Counted from the stretch's first letter, positions 41,597 through 51,612 are shown. The stretch is 64,000 nt of DNA from Microbacterium hydrocarbonoxydans (GCF_023715885.1 NZ_JAMBOY010000001.1:843987-907986); one strand, 5' to 3'. The notes: generated by a model not told the origin, from the sequence alone. Made by a program: numbers and translations.

Positions 41597-43171
41597 ATGT
41601 CATCCCGCACCCGCGAACTCCTCGATCAGGTCGTCTCCGACCTCGATCGTGCGCTCGGCGACGACGCGCTCGCCGGAGTGACCGATGAGGAGCGCATCGC
41701 GATCATCGCCGCGGCGGGTGCGGTCCTGCGGCGCGCGGAGGCGGTCGTCGTCGAGGCGCTCGCCACCGGAGACGCCGTCGACCTGCCGCACCTCGCCGGG
41801 TGCCGCTCGCAGAACGAGCTGCTGCAGCGCGCTCTCGCCGTCGATTCGTCGGCCGCGACACGGTTCGGCCGGGTCGTCGACCTCGTGCGACGCGACGTCA
41901 ATCTGCTGTCGGGAGAGCGGATGCCGGCGCGATGGCCTGCGCTCCGAGATGCCTTGCTCTCCGGCCGCGTCGGGATCGCGGGGATGCTGGCGGCGACTGC
42001 GCCGGTGGAGAAGGCGTGGGAGCGGCTCACCGTCGACGAGCGAGCGGGTGCCGACGAATGCCTGGCGGAGGCGGCCCGTGCGGGTGCGAGCGGCGCCGAT
42101 ACCGAGACCGGCGTTGAAGCCGATGAGGACACTGACGAGCTCGGTGGCGCCGACGGCCCGGCCGGCGCGTCGGGACCGGTGCCGACTCCCGATGATCTGG
42201 CGTACCTCGCGCATACGCTCGTGGCCGTCCTCGACCCGGACGGCGCCGAGCCCGACGATCGCAACGCGCAGCACCGCCGCGGCATCACGCTGGGGCGACT
42301 TCGCGACGGCCTGCGACCGATCCGCGGATGGCTCTCGCCCGAGGTCGCCGCGCAGCTCGAGGCCGTGATGGATGCGGTCAACAATCCGGCGGGGGAGGGG
42401 TCAGCGTCGCGAGTGGCGTTCCTCCCGTCCGAGCGATCGGATGGCGCCGAGACCGACGATCCAGACTTGTCCGGCTCTGATCCACTCGACTCCGAACCGT
42501 TCGCCTCCGACCCCTACAACTCCGACCCGTTCAACTCCGATCCGTTCAACTCCGATCCGCGTGCGGTGATCGACCCGCGGACGGCGACGCAGAAGCGTCA
42601 CGATGCGTTCGCTGCCGCGCTCGGCATCGCCGCACGTCACCGGGACATGCCCACCCTGGGCGGTGCGGCGCCGACACTCGTCGTCACCGTCGACGCGCGG
42701 GATCTCGAAGCGGGCACGGGATGGGCGAGCCTTCCCGGTGCCCACGGCGATCCGCATGGTCAGGTGCCGGTCAGGGTCGCCGCGCAGGCGGGGTGCTCCG
42801 GAGCGATCCAGCGCGTCACGATGCGCGAGGGGCGGATCGTCGGCATCGACAGCACCGACAGGGTGTTCACCGTGCATCAGCGACGCGCGATCGTCGCTCG
42901 CGACAAGGAATGCCTCATTCCGGGATGCCATGTTCCGGCAGCCTGGTGCGAGATCCACCACGTCACCGAGCATGCCCGCGGCGGACCGACGACCACCGAC
43001 AACGGAGTGCCGCTGTGCTGGTGGCATCACAGATCCCTCGACGGCTCCGGGTGGGAGATCCGCATGAGCGGCGGTGTTCCCGAAGTGCGGGGACCGGTGT
43101 GGTGGGACCGCGAGCAACGGTGGCGAACGCCTCGGCTCAGCATGCCGCCGCGATTCGCTCGAGCAGGTTAG
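41597..43171 (+). CDS. DUF222 / HNH endonuclease domain protein (13E12 type)
   Basis: A 524-residue protein of the actinobacterial 13E12-repeat group. The N-terminal DUF222 region is helical (about 1-260). An acidic linker includes a repeated S-D-P-[YF]-N unit (DPYNSDPFNSDPFNSDP). The C-terminal HNH nuclease is CLIPGCHVPAAWCEIHHVTE followed by HARGGPTTTDNGVPLCWWHH, with all zinc and catalytic positions in place. The family occurs in many copies per genome; function is not settled, although nuclease activity or mobility is assumed. Its stop overlaps that of the convergent CDF gene (TTAG). Confidence 0.9.
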   Translation: MSSRTRELLDQVVSDLDRALGDDALAGVTDEERIAIIAAAGAVLRRAEAVVVEALATGDAVDLPHLAGCRSQNELLQRALAVDSSAATRFGRVVDLVRRDVNLLSGERMPARWPALRDALLSGRVGIAGMLAATAPVEKAWERLTVDERAGADECLAEAARAGASGADTETGVEADEDTDELGGADGPAGASGPVPTPDDLAYLAHTLVAVLDPDGAEPDDRNAQHRRGITLGRLRDGLRPIRGWLSPEVAAQLEAVMDAVNNPAGEGSASRVAFLPSERSDGAETDDPDLSGSDPLDSEPFASDPYNSDPFNSDPFNSDPRAVIDPRTATQKRHDAFAAALGIAARHRDMPTLGGAAPTLVVTVDARDLEAGTGWASLPGAHGDPHGQVPVRVAAQAGCSGAIQRVTMREGRIVGIDSTDRVFTVHQRRAIVARDKECLIPGCHVPAAWCEIHHVTEHARGGPTTTDNGVPLCWWHHRSLDGSGWEIRMSGGVPEVRGPVWWDREQRWRTPRLSMPPRFARAG

Positions 43172-44109
43172 TTCGCATTCGCTCGCGCGTCTGCATCTGT
43201 CCCGAAGTCCAGCGATGTCTCGTCGTCGACCGACAGCGAGAGCACGACCGTCTCGACCACCGGGTGCGACTCGATCTGCCGCTCGATCTCGCGCAGGCGT
43301 CGGGCGACGTCGTGCTCCTGCGCGTCGCCGGCAAGATCCACCTCTGCGACGATGAACAGGCGATTCGGCCCGACGTACTCGATGTGCAGATACGTGAGCC
43401 GTTGGATCTGGGGCGATGTCAGCAGCGCACGACCCACTCGCTCGCGCAGAGCCGGCGAGGCATTCGACCCGATGAGGAAAGCGATGTTCCGGCGGATGAG
43501 GATCAACGCCACGACGCCCAGCAGCACGCCGACGAGGATCGATCCGATCGCATCCCACGCAGCGACGCCCGTGATCTGATGCATCGCGATCGCCCCGCCG
43601 GCGATGGCGAGTCCGATCAGGGCCGCCGCGTCCTCGAAGAACACTGCCCGCAGGGTGGTGTCGCTCGTCTCGAGCACGTAGTCCCACGTCGACGAGCCCC
43701 GCTCGCGCGCGAGCTTGCGCGAACGCACGAGCGCCTGCGTGAACGACGCGCCCTCCAGCACGAACGCGATGCCGAGGATCGTGTACGCGATGCCGGGACT
43801 CTCCACCGGTCCTGTCTCGGCCAGCTCTTGCACGCCGTGCATGATCGACACGATCGAACCGGCGGTGAAGATGCCGAACGCGGCGACCAGTGACCACACG
43901 AACGCGGCGCGACCGTAGCCGAGCGGATGCCGTTCGTCCTTGGCCTTCGCGCCGTGCCGGTCGGCGATGAGCAGGAAGATCTCGTTCCCGGCATCCGCCC
44001 ACGAGTGCGCGGCCTCGGCGACCATCGACGCCGACGACGTCAGCACGGCCGCCACCGTCTTGGCGATCGCCACGAGCACATTGGCGAGGAACGCGATGAT
44101 GACCGTCAC
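43168..44109 (-). CDS. CDF-family cation transporter
   Basis: A 313-residue cation diffusion facilitator with six predicted helices (IIAFLANVLVAIAKTVAAVL to VGVLLGVVALILIRRNIAFL) and a C-terminal cytoplasmic domain (about 210-313, YLHIEYVGPNRLFIVAEVDL). Helix 2 carries AEAAHSWADAGNE and helix 5 FFEDAAALIGLAI, the usual metal-site helices. It exports a divalent metal such as Zn2+, Fe2+ or Mn2+ using the proton gradient; the sequence does not decide which. It follows the MFS gene by 38 bases on the same strand. Confidence 0.9.
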   Translation of the reverse strand: MTVIIAFLANVLVAIAKTVAAVLTSSASMVAEAAHSWADAGNEIFLLIADRHGAKAKDERHPLGYGRAAFVWSLVAAFGIFTAGSIVSIMHGVQELAETGPVESPGIAYTILGIAFVLEGASFTQALVRSRKLARERGSSTWDYVLETSDTTLRAVFFEDAAALIGLAIAGGAIAMHQITGVAAWDAIGSILVGVLLGVVALILIRRNIAFLIGSNASPALRERVGRALLTSPQIQRLTYLHIEYVGPNRLFIVAEVDLAGDAQEHDVARRLREIERQIESHPVVETVVLSLSVDDETSLDFGTDADARANAN

Positions 44110-44147
44110 GCAGGCGAGGTTACTCCCGTCCGAGACTGGGGCTCAGT

Positions 44148-45560
44148 TCAGCGGGCGATCGTGGCCCGGACCGGCAGCAGCAGGAGGAAGCCGGCGATGA
44201 GCACGATCACGATCCCGACGATGCCGAATGCCGTCGCGCCGGTGAGAACGATCAACAGTGTCCACGCGCCCGATGACATCCAGCTCGCCGCGCGACCCGT
44301 CGTGGCGTACAGGCCGAAGATCTCGCCCTCACGGCCGGCGGGGGTGACGCGGGCGAGGAACGAGCGCGCCGCCGCCTGCGCGGGTCCGACGAACGCGCAG
44401 AGGATCAGACCGCCGATCCAGAAGACGACCGTCCCGGCATCCACGAGGAAGAACACCGCGAGGCCGGCCAGGATCATCGAGGCGAGGGAGACCAAGATGA
44501 TGCGCTTCGGGCCGTACGTGTCGTCGAAACGCCCGGCGATGATCGTCGAGACGCCCGCGATGAGGTTCGCCGCGATACCGAAGATCACGAGCTCGAGGAA
44601 CCCGAACCCGAACACCTGTCCCGCGATGATCGCCCCGAACGCGAAGACGCCGCCCAGTCCGTCGCGGAAGACCGCGCTCGACAGCAGGAACCAGAAGGTG
44701 TTGCGTGTCTCGGGGTTGCGGTACAGGCCGATGACGTCCTTCACCAGCAGCCCGTACGACGCGAAGAAGCCGACCTTCCGCTCCGGGCGGCCGAGCGATG
44801 GCTCGGGCACGTTGAGGAAGATCGGGATCGAGAACACGATGGCCCAGATCGCGCACCCCACCGCGATGATGCGGAACGGGAGCCCGCCGTCCTCCGGCAG
44901 ACCGAACCAGTCGAGCATGTAGAACACGACCACCAGCACGAGCGCGAGGATGCCGCCGATGTAGCCGAAGCCCCAGCCGAGGCCCGAGATGCGTCCGACC
45001 GTCTTCGGGTTCGCGATGCCGATGAGCATGGCGTTCGAGTTCACGGCTGCGATCTCGCCGAACACCGACCCCGCCGAGATGAGCGCCACCCCGAGCCAGA
45101 ACAGCGTCGGCGTCGGCTCGACGAACCACAGGCCGAACATGCAGGCGATGAGCGCTCCCGTGCCGATGCCGAGCCACAGCTTCTGCCTGCCGGCTGCGTC
45201 AGCACGCTGACCCAGAACGGGGGCGATGAGCAGGATCGCGATGCCCGCGATCGTCGAACCGAGCCCGAGACCCGAGGCGAGGTCGGCTTCGGCCGCCAAC
45301 CTCACCGGATCCTTGGCGTCGAGCGCTGCGACGTCTGCGGGCAGGAACGCCTCGGTCGTCAGATACAGCGCCGTGAAGATGAACGTGAGGATGACCGTGT
45401 TGAACGGCTGCGTCGCCCAATCCCACAGCGCCCACGAGAACACCTGCTTCTTCGGTGCGGGGGTGTCGCCGCGCAGATCGAGGCCGATGACGCCGACCGC
45501 GCCGCTGTTCGCCGTCGCGGCGGGGTCGGGTACCGCGCTGCTCTGCGGGGATTCGCTCAT
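44148..45560 (-). CDS. MFS transporter, UMF1/Atg22-like
   Basis: A 470-residue major-facilitator protein with about twelve helices. The N-terminus VFSWALWDWATQPFNTVILT and the GLGWGFGYIGGILALVLVVV segment match the UMF1/Atg22-like group (vacuole effluxer type), which also includes VGPAQAAARSFLARVTP near the end. Substrate unknown. Start MSESPQSS is preferred over an upstream reading that runs into the repeat region. It is upstream of the CDF gene on the same strand. Confidence 0.87.
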   Translation of the reverse strand: MSESPQSSAVPDPAATANSGAVGVIGLDLRGDTPAPKKQVFSWALWDWATQPFNTVILTFIFTALYLTTEAFLPADVAALDAKDPVRLAAEADLASGLGLGSTIAGIAILLIAPVLGQRADAAGRQKLWLGIGTGALIACMFGLWFVEPTPTLFWLGVALISAGSVFGEIAAVNSNAMLIGIANPKTVGRISGLGWGFGYIGGILALVLVVVFYMLDWFGLPEDGGLPFRIIAVGCAIWAIVFSIPIFLNVPEPSLGRPERKVGFFASYGLLVKDVIGLYRNPETRNTFWFLLSSAVFRDGLGGVFAFGAIIAGQVFGFGFLELVIFGIAANLIAGVSTIIAGRFDDTYGPKRIILVSLASMILAGLAVFFLVDAGTVVFWIGGLILCAFVGPAQAAARSFLARVTPAGREGEIFGLYATTGRAASWMSSGAWTLLIVLTGATAFGIVGIVIVLIAGFLLLLPVRATIAR

Positions 45561-45628
45561 CCTCGCAGTCTGGTGGCGCGCGGTGAACGGATGGTGACGG
45601 CGCGCCGGGTGCTCCCCGCCGCTGCGCC

Positions 45629-45796
45629 CGAACCACCCCCTCACGTACGACCCACCCCTTTCGTGCGCGTCGGCACGGGGGTGGATCGGGCGCAGGGGGG
45701 TGGGTCGGCGGACGGGGTGGGCTCAGGCCGCGGGGCACAGGGGTGGGCTCAGGCCGCGGGGCACAGGGGGGGTGGGTCGGCGACCGGGGGCGGGAC
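45629..45796. repeat. CCACCCC repeat cluster with 26-bp tandem duplication
   Basis: Two direct copies (CGAACCACCCCCTC, CGACCCACCCCTTTCG) are followed by inverted copies ending GGGGTGGATCGG and GGGGTGGGTCGG. The unit GGGTGGGCTCAGGCCGCGGG plus GCACAG is then duplicated in tandem without change (45715-45740 and 45741-45766). The motif family is that of 31-112. No gene is seen between 45561 and 45796. Confidence 0.7.
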
Positions 45797-46690
45797 TCAG
45801 ATCGCGGGCGCGTGCAGGGTGCGGGCGTAGTCCTCCTTCAGCACCGCGAGATGCAGCCACGCCTCGATGCGCGTGACGCCGGGAAGCGACCGCAGGCGCT
45901 CCAGGCTCGCATACAGCGCCCCCGCCGACGGCTCGACCAGGGTCGCGACCGCGTCGAAGCGGCCCAGAGTGCGTGCCGCGAAGTCGATGCCCCGCCCCGT
46001 GCGCAGCTCCTCGATCACCGCATCGTCGTCGTGGTTGAGGTTCAGGCCCACCCCCATCGACAGCTGCCGGTGCGCGAGGCCGCGCGCCTCGACCGCGCTG
46101 ATCTTGATCACACCGCCGTCGATGAGCCGCTGCACCCGGGTCGCCACCGCCGACGGCGACAGCCGCACCGCCTCGCCGAGTGCGCGGAAGCTCATCCGCC
46201 CGTCCGACTGCAGGTGCTCGATGAGGTGCTCGTCGATCGTGTCGAGTGTCACGTCGCCGTGGTACTCCGACACGAAGAACCCCTTCACGACCGTCGAGTA
46301 GATGATGGTGTTGATGTCGAGCACACCATCGATCGCGCGGATCTGCGCGAGCAGGTCGTGCAGCTCCTCCATCGATCCCAGACGGACTTCCGTGACCAGG
46401 TCATGCGCGCCGCCGACGGCCGACACCAGCACCGTCTCGCCCATGTCGCGCAGATGCTCTGCGACGACCTCCACCGAGCCGTCGGTGCGGATCGACACGT
46501 GCGCGAGCACGTGCTGTCCGAGGAACACCGGGTCGACGGCGGCGACCACCCGCACGGTGCGGTCGTCGAGCATCGCCCGCAGCCGTGCCGCCACGGCCGC
46601 CCGCGACTGTCCGAGATGCATCGACATCGAACGGATGCTGGCGCGGCCGTCCTCCTGGAGAGCGCGGATGAGTTCGGCGTCGAAATCCAT
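45797..46690 (-). CDS. Double-length Lrp/AsnC-family regulator
   Basis: A 297-residue protein made of two Lrp/AsnC units in tandem. Each has a helix-turn-helix (first: LIRALQEDGRASIRSMSMHL, second: LIEHLQSDGRMSFRALGEAV and SPSAVATRVQRLIDGG) and a RAM effector domain (VGGAHDLVTEVRLGSMEELH; then LGRFDAVATLVEPSAGALYA). Usual family members are half this length. It is divergent from the MHS transporter operon and likely controls it in response to an amino acid or related compound. ATG 46690 follows GTGGGCGGACTC. Confidence 0.9.
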   Translation of the reverse strand: MDFDAELIRALQEDGRASIRSMSMHLGQSRAAVAARLRAMLDDRTVRVVAAVDPVFLGQHVLAHVSIRTDGSVEVVAEHLRDMGETVLVSAVGGAHDLVTEVRLGSMEELHDLLAQIRAIDGVLDINTIIYSTVVKGFFVSEYHGDVTLDTIDEHLIEHLQSDGRMSFRALGEAVRLSPSAVATRVQRLIDGGVIKISAVEARGLAHRQLSMGVGLNLNHDDDAVIEELRTGRGIDFAARTLGRFDAVATLVEPSAGALYASLERLRSLPGVTRIEAWLHLAVLKEDYARTLHAPAI

Positions 46691-46813
46691 GAGTCCGCCC
46701 ACATTCCTCAGTTTCCCGCGAACGCGCAAGTGCGCGTGCACATCTGCAGTGTAAGCGGACCCTCGGCGGGCGGGAAGGCGAGAGGTGTGTCAAGCAGCGA
46801 TCATAAGTCCAGT

Positions 46814-46837
46814 GAACTCTCCGTCACGCTGGAGTTC
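46814..46837. promoter_or_regulatory. Inverted repeat in Lrp/MHS divergent region
   Basis: GAACTC-N12-GAGTTC, an exact 6-bp inverted repeat, lies in the 222-base gap between the double Lrp gene and the MHS transporter, 76 bases before the latter. It could be the Lrp-type operator. No other gene is visible in this gap. Confidence 0.4.
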
Positions 46838-46912
46838 TGGTCTTGTCGCGGACCGGTCTCGTCCGTAGCATCCTTCGCTATCCGAACACCTTCCGCAAAG
46901 GAGCGGTCCCCC

Positions 46913-48235
46913 ATGGCCTCCACCCACAGCAAAGCGCGGCGCGCAGGCATCGCCGCCTTCGTCGGCACCACCATCGAGTGGTACGACTTCTACGTCTACG
47001 CGACCGCCGCAGCGCTCGTCTTCGGCCCGCTGTTCTTCCCGAGCGGCGACCGTCTCGCCGAGACCGCTGCGGCGTTCGCGACGTTCGCCGTCGCGTTCCT
47101 CGTCCGGCCCCTCGGCGGCATCATCTTCGGGCACATCGGCGACAAGCTCGGCCGCCGCGTCTCGCTCGTGATCACACTGCTGCTCATGGGTGTCGCCACG
47201 GTGCTCGTCGGCTGTCTCCCCACGTACGAGAACATCGGCGTCCTCGCCCCGATCCTCCTCATCCTGCTCCGCGCGGTCCAGGGTCTGGCGGTCGGCGGCG
47301 AGTGGGGCGGTGCCGTGCTCATGAGCGTCGAGCACGCCCCCGAGAAGTCCAAGACCTTCTACGGCGGGTTCACACAGCTCGGGAACCCGGCCGGTGCGCT
47401 GCTCGCCTCGGGCATCTTCGCGATCATGTCGCGCGGCGGCGAGGACTTCATCATCGACGGCGGCTGGCGCATCCCGTTCCTCCTCTCGATCGTGCTCGTC
47501 GGCGTCGGCCTCTGGGTCCGCTACCGCGTCGAGGAGTCGCCGGTCTTCGAGAAGAAGATCGAGGGCCGCAAGCAGTCCATGCCTCTCGCCTTCGCGCTGC
47601 GCGCCAACTGGAAGCCGATCCTCCTCGGCATCGGCATCCTCCCGATCTCGACCGGCGGCTACTACCTGGCCACCACCTTCGCGACCGCGTACGCCACCGG
47701 CGAGCCGATCGCGATCAGCGAGCAGGTCATCCTCGACGCCATGACGATCGCCTCGTTCGTCGAGTTCCTCGTCACCCTTCCGGTCGCCTGGCTGGGCGAC
47801 AAGTGGGGTCGCAAGAACGTCATGTACATCGGCCTCGTGACGTCGGTGCTCACGTTCGTGCCGTTCCTGCTGATCATGCCCGGCCGGGTCGAACCGCTCA
47901 TCTTCCTGTTCGCGTCGCTCGTGCGCATCGCGATGAGCGCGACCTACGCGCCGATCGCCGCGATCCTCGCGCAGATGTTCCGTCCGCAGGCGCGCTACAC
48001 GTCGATCGCCCTGTCGTACGGCGTCGGCGCGGCGGTGTGGGCCGGCTTCTCGCCGTGGTTCGCGACGCAGCTGATCGCCTGGACGGGCAGCGTCTGGTCG
48101 GTCATCGCGATGTTCATCGGCATGGCGATCATCGCCGGCATCTGCACGCGTCTCGCGCCGCAGCACTCCGACGAGGCGCCGGTCACGGCATCCTTCACCG
48201 CCCGCACCGACACGACGGCGAACCGGCTCCCCTGA
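46913..48235 (+). CDS. MHS-family MFS transporter
   Basis: A 440-residue twelve-helix transporter of the metabolite:H+ symporter family. It has the family N-terminus FVGTTIEWYDFYVYATAAAL, the signature RPLGGIIFGHIGDKLGRR and RAVQGLAVGGEWGGAVLM, and WLGDKWGRKNVM in the second half. Members import dicarboxylates, proline/betaine, shikimate or aromatic acids. It leads the amidohydrolase / ThDP enzyme / ureohydrolase operon and is likely its uptake step. AAAGGAG precedes the ATG. Confidence 0.92.
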   Translation: MASTHSKARRAGIAAFVGTTIEWYDFYVYATAAALVFGPLFFPSGDRLAETAAAFATFAVAFLVRPLGGIIFGHIGDKLGRRVSLVITLLLMGVATVLVGCLPTYENIGVLAPILLILLRAVQGLAVGGEWGGAVLMSVEHAPEKSKTFYGGFTQLGNPAGALLASGIFAIMSRGGEDFIIDGGWRIPFLLSIVLVGVGLWVRYRVEESPVFEKKIEGRKQSMPLAFALRANWKPILLGIGILPISTGGYYLATTFATAYATGEPIAISEQVILDAMTIASFVEFLVTLPVAWLGDKWGRKNVMYIGLVTSVLTFVPFLLIMPGRVEPLIFLFASLVRIAMSATYAPIAAILAQMFRPQARYTSIALSYGVGAAVWAGFSPWFATQLIAWTGSVWSVIAMFIGMAIIAGICTRLAPQHSDEAPVTASFTARTDTTANRLP

Positions 48236-48283
48236 CCCGCCCCGCTCCCGCCCTAACCGACCGCATCGACAGCGAACAGGCCC

Positions 48284-49951
48284 ATGAGAAAGCTCACCCC
48301 CTTCGACCGCTCCGCCCAGACGACGCCGCGACTGATCACGGCCCGCGCGATCCACACGGTGGATGCCGACGCCACCACCGCGACGGCCCTGCTCACCGAC
48401 CGCGGTCGGATCGTCGCGATCGGCTCCCTCGCGGAGTGCGAGCAGGCGGCGGAGCGGGCGGGACTGCGCCCCGAGCGGGTCGACCTGGGCGATGCGGTCG
48501 TGGTGCCCGGCTTCGTCGACGCGCACGCGCATCCGCTGATGTTCGGTCAGATGATGACGTGGGTGGACTGCGGACCCGAGAAGGCCGGCAGCATCCCCGA
48601 GATCGTGGCCCTGCTGGCGGCGGCGGCGGCCGAGGCCCCGGCAGGACGACCGGTGCGCGGGTACGGCTACGAGCAGCGCAACCTGGCCGAGAAGCGGCAC
48701 CCCACCCGGTTCGAGCTCGACGAGGTCGCCCGCGACCGCGAGGTGTACCTCATGAACGCCTCGGGTCACGGCGGGGTGGTGAACTCGTACACGCTCGAGG
48801 CAGGCGGCGTCGACCGCGACACCCCGAACCCCGACGGCGGCGAGTTCTTCCGCGATGCGGACGGCGAGCTGACCGGCGAGCTGTCGGATGCCGCGTGCAA
48901 CATCCTCACGGGCGTGCACGGCGTGAAGATCGGCCACCACGGACCGAACTTCCATCTCGCCGACGAACCGGAGGAGCACCTCAGGCAGCTGGATGCCGCG
49001 ACCCAGCGCTTCCTCGCGGGTGGCGTCACGTCGATCGGCGACTGCCAGGTCACACGCCGCGAGTTCGACATGTACCTGCGGCTCGCCGAGGCGGGGCGCC
49101 TCGAGCTGCGGGTGTCGATGTACCTGCTGTCGCACCTGCTCGACGAGGCGCTCGAGATGGGCCTGGTCGGACAGTTCGGCAACGCGCACCTGAGCTTCGC
49201 CGGCATCAAGTTCTACGCCGACGGCACGCTGGGCGGCTGGACCGCGTACTTCCCCGACGGCTACGTGGGCGATCCGTGCCGCACCGGCCAGCTGTACCAC
49301 GAGCCCGCCGACTACGCGGCGCTCATCGCGAAGGCTCATGCGGCAGGTCTGCAGACCGCCACGCACGCCCAGTCGCCCACGGCGATCGAGATGGTCGTGT
49401 CGGCGATCGAGGCGGCGCTCGCGGAGCACCCGGATGCCGACGCCCGCCACCGCATCGAGCACTGCGGCCTGCCGACGCCGGACCAGATCGAGCGGATGGC
49501 GGCCGCCGGCATCCGTCCCGTCAACCAGACGCAGCACTACTTCAACTGGGGCGAGGGCGTGGAGGAGGCCATCGGCACCCCCGGCGAGCGCTTCAACCCG
49601 CTCGGCGAATTCGAGCGCGCGGGCGTGCCGATGACGATCTCATCGGACGCGCCGGTCGCCGAGCCGATCCCCCTCGAGGCGATTCAGACAGCGGTCACGC
49701 GCGTCACGCGGCGAGGACACAGACTCGGACCGGACGACCTGCGCATCTCGGCGGCTGCGGCACTGCGCGCGCACACCTACGAGGGCGCCGTGTCGATCGG
49801 CCGTGAGGACGACCTGGGCTCGCTCGAGGTCAGCAAGTACGCCGACTTCGTCGTGCTGTCGGACGACCCGCTGGCCGTCGCGCCCGACGACATCGCGGCG
49901 ATCGCCGTACGCGAGACCTGGGTCGACGGGGAACGGCGGCATCATGTCTGA
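48284..49951 (+). CDS. Amidohydrolase (YtcJ-like)
   Basis: A 555-residue metal-dependent hydrolase of the amidohydrolase superfamily. It has the composite N-terminal domain, the metal motif GFVDAHAHPLMFG, NASGHGGVVNSYTLEAGG, FAGIKFYADGTLGGWTAYFP, THAQSPTAIEMVV, HRIEHCGLPTPDQIERM and SSDAPVAEP. This is the YtcJ/ExeG-like branch, which hydrolyses amide or cyclic amide bonds. It overlaps the next gene's start by eight bases and sits in an operon with a ThDP enzyme and a ureohydrolase. Confidence 0.9.
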   Translation: MRKLTPFDRSAQTTPRLITARAIHTVDADATTATALLTDRGRIVAIGSLAECEQAAERAGLRPERVDLGDAVVVPGFVDAHAHPLMFGQMMTWVDCGPEKAGSIPEIVALLAAAAAEAPAGRPVRGYGYEQRNLAEKRHPTRFELDEVARDREVYLMNASGHGGVVNSYTLEAGGVDRDTPNPDGGEFFRDADGELTGELSDAACNILTGVHGVKIGHHGPNFHLADEPEEHLRQLDAATQRFLAGGVTSIGDCQVTRREFDMYLRLAEAGRLELRVSMYLLSHLLDEALEMGLVGQFGNAHLSFAGIKFYADGTLGGWTAYFPDGYVGDPCRTGQLYHEPADYAALIAKAHAAGLQTATHAQSPTAIEMVVSAIEAALAEHPDADARHRIEHCGLPTPDQIERMAAAGIRPVNQTQHYFNWGEGVEEAIGTPGERFNPLGEFERAGVPMTISSDAPVAEPIPLEAIQTAVTRVTRRGHRLGPDDLRISAAAALRAHTYEGAVSIGREDDLGSLEVSKYADFVVLSDDPLAVAPDDIAAIAVRETWVDGERRHHV

Positions 49952-51572
49952 CGTGAACGCCGTCATCGATGACACCACGGACTACTCCGACACCGCCGCC
50001 CGGGCCGTGCTCGAGACCATACGCGGCTACGGGGTCGACGCCGTCTTCGGCATCCCCGGCACCCACAACCTCGAGCTCTACCGTCCGCTCGCCGACCTCG
50101 GCATCCGCGTGGTGACCAACCGGCACGAGCAGGGGTCGGGCTACGGCGCCGACGGCTGGGCGCAGCAGACCGGCCTGCCCGGCGTGGTCATCACGACCTC
50201 GGGGCCGGGACTGCAGAACGCGATGAGCGCGATCGGCACGGCCTTCTGCGAGTCGCGTCCGCTCCTCGTGCTCTCTCCCGGCGTGGCGCTCGGCGCGGAG
50301 TTCGCCGACGTCGGCACTCTGCACGAGACGAAGGACGCGACGGCGATGGTCGGCGCGATCGCCGAGTGGTCGCGCCGCGTCACGAGCGCGGCCGAGGCGG
50401 TGGATGCCGTGCACGACGCGTTCGCGCTGTTCCGCACCGGCCGGCCGCGCCCGGTGCACATCGAGATCCCGCTCGACGTCCTCGAGGCGCCGGCCGGAGT
50501 ACCCGCCGAAGCGCGTCGTCCGCGGCCCCTCCCGCCGCGCATCGCGGGGGATCCCGCAGCGCTCGCGGAAGCCGCCCGCCTGCTGGCCGCCGCTCAGCGT
50601 CCGGTCATCGTCGCGGGCGGCGGATCGACGGATGCCGGGAGCGAGCTCACCGCGATCGCCGACCGCCTCGGAGCACCGGTGCTGACGACCCTGAACGGCA
50701 AGGGCGTCGTCGACGAACGGCATCCGCTCTCCCTCGGCTCGAATCTGCGTCTGGCCGCCGCCCGCGCGGTCGCGGAGGACGCCGACGCGCTGCTCGTCGT
50801 CGGATCGAAGTTGGGCGAGGCGGAGCTGTGGGCCCCGCGGCTCGAGGCGCGCGGCGCGGTCGTGCGCATCGACATCTCCTCGGCACAGCTCGACAAGAAC
50901 CTCGCAGCGACCGTGGGTCTGGTCGGAGACGCCGCGGCCGTGACCGGAGAGCTGCTGCGCCTGCTCCCGACCGAGCAGCGGGTCGCGCGCGACGTGACCG
51001 TCGAACGCGCCGCGATCGAACGGGAGTCGCGGGAGACCGCGCCCGAGACCGTCGCGCTCGCCGAGCTCATCGCCGAGGCGCTTCCCGACGACGCGATCGT
51101 CGCCGGCGACTCCTCGCAGATCGTGTACATGGCGCTCGGCAGCGTGCTGCGCTCGCGGCGTCCGCACGCGCTGCTGTACACGCCCACGTATGCCACCCTC
51201 GGCTACGGACTCCCGGCCGCGATCGGCGCGCGCGTGGCGCAGACGGAGCACCCGGTCGTCACCGTGATCGGCGATGGTGCGCTCATGTTCTGCGTGAACG
51301 AGCTCGTGACCGCCGTCGAGCAGCGCCTCGACGTGACCGTCGTGTGCGTCGACAACGGCGGGTACGCCGAGATCCGCCAGAACGAGGTCGACCGCGGCAT
51401 GGCGCCGGTCGGCGTCGATCTCGTGCAGCCGGACTGGGCCGCGCTCGCCACCGCTTTCGGCGCGCACGGGCGTCGCATCGAGCGTCGGGACGACGTCGTA
51501 CCCGGCATCCGCGACGCGGTCGACGCCGGCGGGGTGCAACTCGTGCACCTCCCGCAGCGCCTCCTCGACTGA
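49944..51572 (+). CDS. ThDP-dependent enzyme (2-oxo-acid decarboxylase/acetolactate synthase type)
   Basis: A 542-residue thiamine-diphosphate enzyme with three domains. The N-terminal Pyr domain has the catalytic glutamate Glu62 in [13 protein letters not shown]. The middle domain covers about 200-345 and the C-terminal PP domain has GDGALMF (443-449) with DNGGY (470-474), where the usual first Asn of the N-N motif is Asp. Such proteins decarboxylate or carboligate 2-oxo acids. With a ureohydrolase next to it, a 2-oxo-5-guanidinovalerate decarboxylase (AruI-like) is a plausible role, not proven. Confidence 0.85.
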   Translation: MSDVNAVIDDTTDYSDTAARAVLETIRGYGVDAVFGIPGTHNLELYRPLADLGIRVVTNRHEQGSGYGADGWAQQTGLPGVVITTSGPGLQNAMSAIGTAFCESRPLLVLSPGVALGAEFADVGTLHETKDATAMVGAIAEWSRRVTSAAEAVDAVHDAFALFRTGRPRPVHIEIPLDVLEAPAGVPAEARRPRPLPPRIAGDPAALAEAARLLAAAQRPVIVAGGGSTDAGSELTAIADRLGAPVLTTLNGKGVVDERHPLSLGSNLRLAAARAVAEDADALLVVGSKLGEAELWAPRLEARGAVVRIDISSAQLDKNLAATVGLVGDAAAVTGELLRLLPTEQRVARDVTVERAAIERESRETAPETVALAELIAEALPDDAIVAGDSSQIVYMALGSVLRSRRPHALLYTPTYATLGYGLPAAIGARVAQTEHPVVTVIGDGALMFCVNELVTAVEQRLDVTVVCVDNGGYAEIRQNEVDRGMAPVGVDLVQPDWAALATAFGAHGRRIERRDDVVPGIRDAVDAGGVQLVHLPQRLLD

Positions 51573-51612
51573 TCACACGCACACTGCTTCCCCGAGACGA
51601 ACAGGAACCACC

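Noticed and set aside
41597..43171. DUF222-HNH gene as an insertion sequence or homing endonuclease
   Set aside because: There are no terminal repeats, no interrupted host gene and no target duplication; it is a common resident family of actinobacteria.
46790..49537. A 915-codon open frame on the minus strand through the MHS transporter and amidohydrolase genes
   Set aside because: It is rich in Arg, Gly and Asp with no family motif, and the plus strand over the same DNA carries two clear, well-conserved genes. It arises from high GC at third positions. The same applies to long frames at 27795-29975, 46843-49806 and 50366-51616.
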